Below, in pieces: positions 36,527 through 36,715 of a stretch of DNA of 36,715 nucleotides (position 1 is its first letter; each line of letters begins with the position of its first letter). A program made the position numbers and the translations under genes. Source of the stretch: Paracoccaceae bacterium (GTDB lineage: Bacteria; Pseudomonadota; Alphaproteobacteria; Rhodobacterales; Rhodobacteraceae). The stretch spans positions 1 through 36,715 of the forward strand of contig JAQWIK010000055.1 of assembly GCA_029248915.1 (NCBI GenBank). Direction: 5' to 3'. Below the pieces are notes generated by a model. The model worked only from the letters and a program-made list of their open reading frames with translations, ran no database searches and was not told the origin of the DNA.

Positions 36527-36715
36527 ATGAGTTTTTCAGTTGTAATTTTAGCTGCGGGTAAAGGTACTCGGATGAAGTCCGAGAAACCTAAAGTGCTGCA
36601 TACAGTCGGTAATGCGAGCATGTTGCATCATGTTATGGAAGTAGCGAAAAAGGCTGGAGCGGAAGAAACCGTTATCGTAGCAGGGCATCAAGCAGAGCTA
36701 ATCAGTGAAGTTGCA
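36527..36715 (+). CDS. glmU: Bifunctional UDP-N-acetylglucosamine pyrophosphorylase/glucosamine-1-phosphate acetyltransferase (3' partial)
   Basis: Makes UDP-GlcNAc for peptidoglycan and LPS. Only the first 63 codons are in the window. They contain the uridylyltransferase signature L-A-A-G-K-G-T-R-M with the following S-E-K-P-K-V-L-H, which is diagnostic for the GlmU N-terminal domain. The ATG at 36527 has AAGGTG seven bases upstream. The acetyltransferase half lies beyond the window. The gph-glmU divergent pair is common in Rhodobacteraceae as I recall. Confidence 0.92.
   Translation, partial: MSFSVVILAAGKGTRMKSEKPKVLHTVGNASMLHHVMEVAKKAGAEETVIVAGHQAELISEVA

Noticed and set aside
1-36715. 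Mobile element, phage, CRISPR, toxin-antitoxin or defence system
   Set aside because: No transposase, integrase, repeat array, nuclease/sensor pair or tRNA attachment site was seen; the content is core metabolism.

Overview
The window looks like chromosomal core from an AT-rich marine alphaproteobacterium of the Rhodobacterales/Roseobacter type. Three things point there: a complete 14-gene complex I operon carrying the accessory genes typical of that order (a DUF5337 protein and a small lipoprotein); its continuation into birA, coaX and rnj (RNase J); and protein sequences close to Rhodobacteraceae forms as I know them. The order is assigned from gene order and protein character, not from a marker tree. 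Gene density is very high. The longest stretch without a gene is about 200 bases (5646-5848), so no gap exceeds 300 bases. I found no tRNA, rRNA, CRISPR array, insertion sequence, phage gene or toxin-antitoxin pair.

Layout. (1) 1-1029, plus strand: the 3' part of a LysM/M23 protein whose metal ligands are mostly lost (NlpD/EnvC-like amidase activator). It converges on (2) 1040-3502, minus strand: tatA-tatB-tatC and a DUF815 ATPase. (3) 3698-5645, minus: an FbpC-like ABC ATPase without transporter partners and an atypical short-chain dehydrogenase, divergent from (4) prfC and rhlE (5849-8945, plus). (5) 8942-27402, minus: nuoABCDE, DUF5337, nuoF, lipoprotein, a 39-residue ORF, nuoGHIJKLMN, birA, coaX, rnj. 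Most junctions overlap or lie within a few tens of bases. (6) 27564-34250, minus: a leucine/isovalerate catabolic operon (isovaleryl-CoA dehydrogenase, a 105-residue membrane-anchored protein, an acyl-CoA ligase, methylcrotonyl-CoA carboxylase beta and alpha). It has a clear promoter and a palindromic operator candidate. (7) 34398-35588: a stand-alone DegT-family aminotransferase. (8) 35728-36403: a phosphoglycolate phosphatase gene broken by one extra base in an A/T homopolymer, divergent from (9) glmU, truncated by the window end.

How the genes fit together. The respiratory operon makes the proton-pumping NADH:quinone oxidoreductase, and its tail adds biotin ligase, pantothenate kinase (CoA synthesis) and RNase J. 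Biotin ligase would charge the biotin lysine of the carboxylase encoded just upstream. Leucine breakdown feeds FADH2 and acetyl-CoA units into respiration. I see no clear new defence or mobile system. The best leads are the interrupted gph, the unannotated 39-residue ORF inside the nuo operon, the operator in front of the leucine operon, the leucine cluster that stops short of its last two enzymes, and a predicted leaderless prfC mRNA.

Start codons were re-chosen where the sequence argued for it: nuoA, nuoB, nuoC, nuoE, nuoI, ivd and the acyl-CoA ligase are given shorter than their longest open frames. Several genes start with TTG or GTG.
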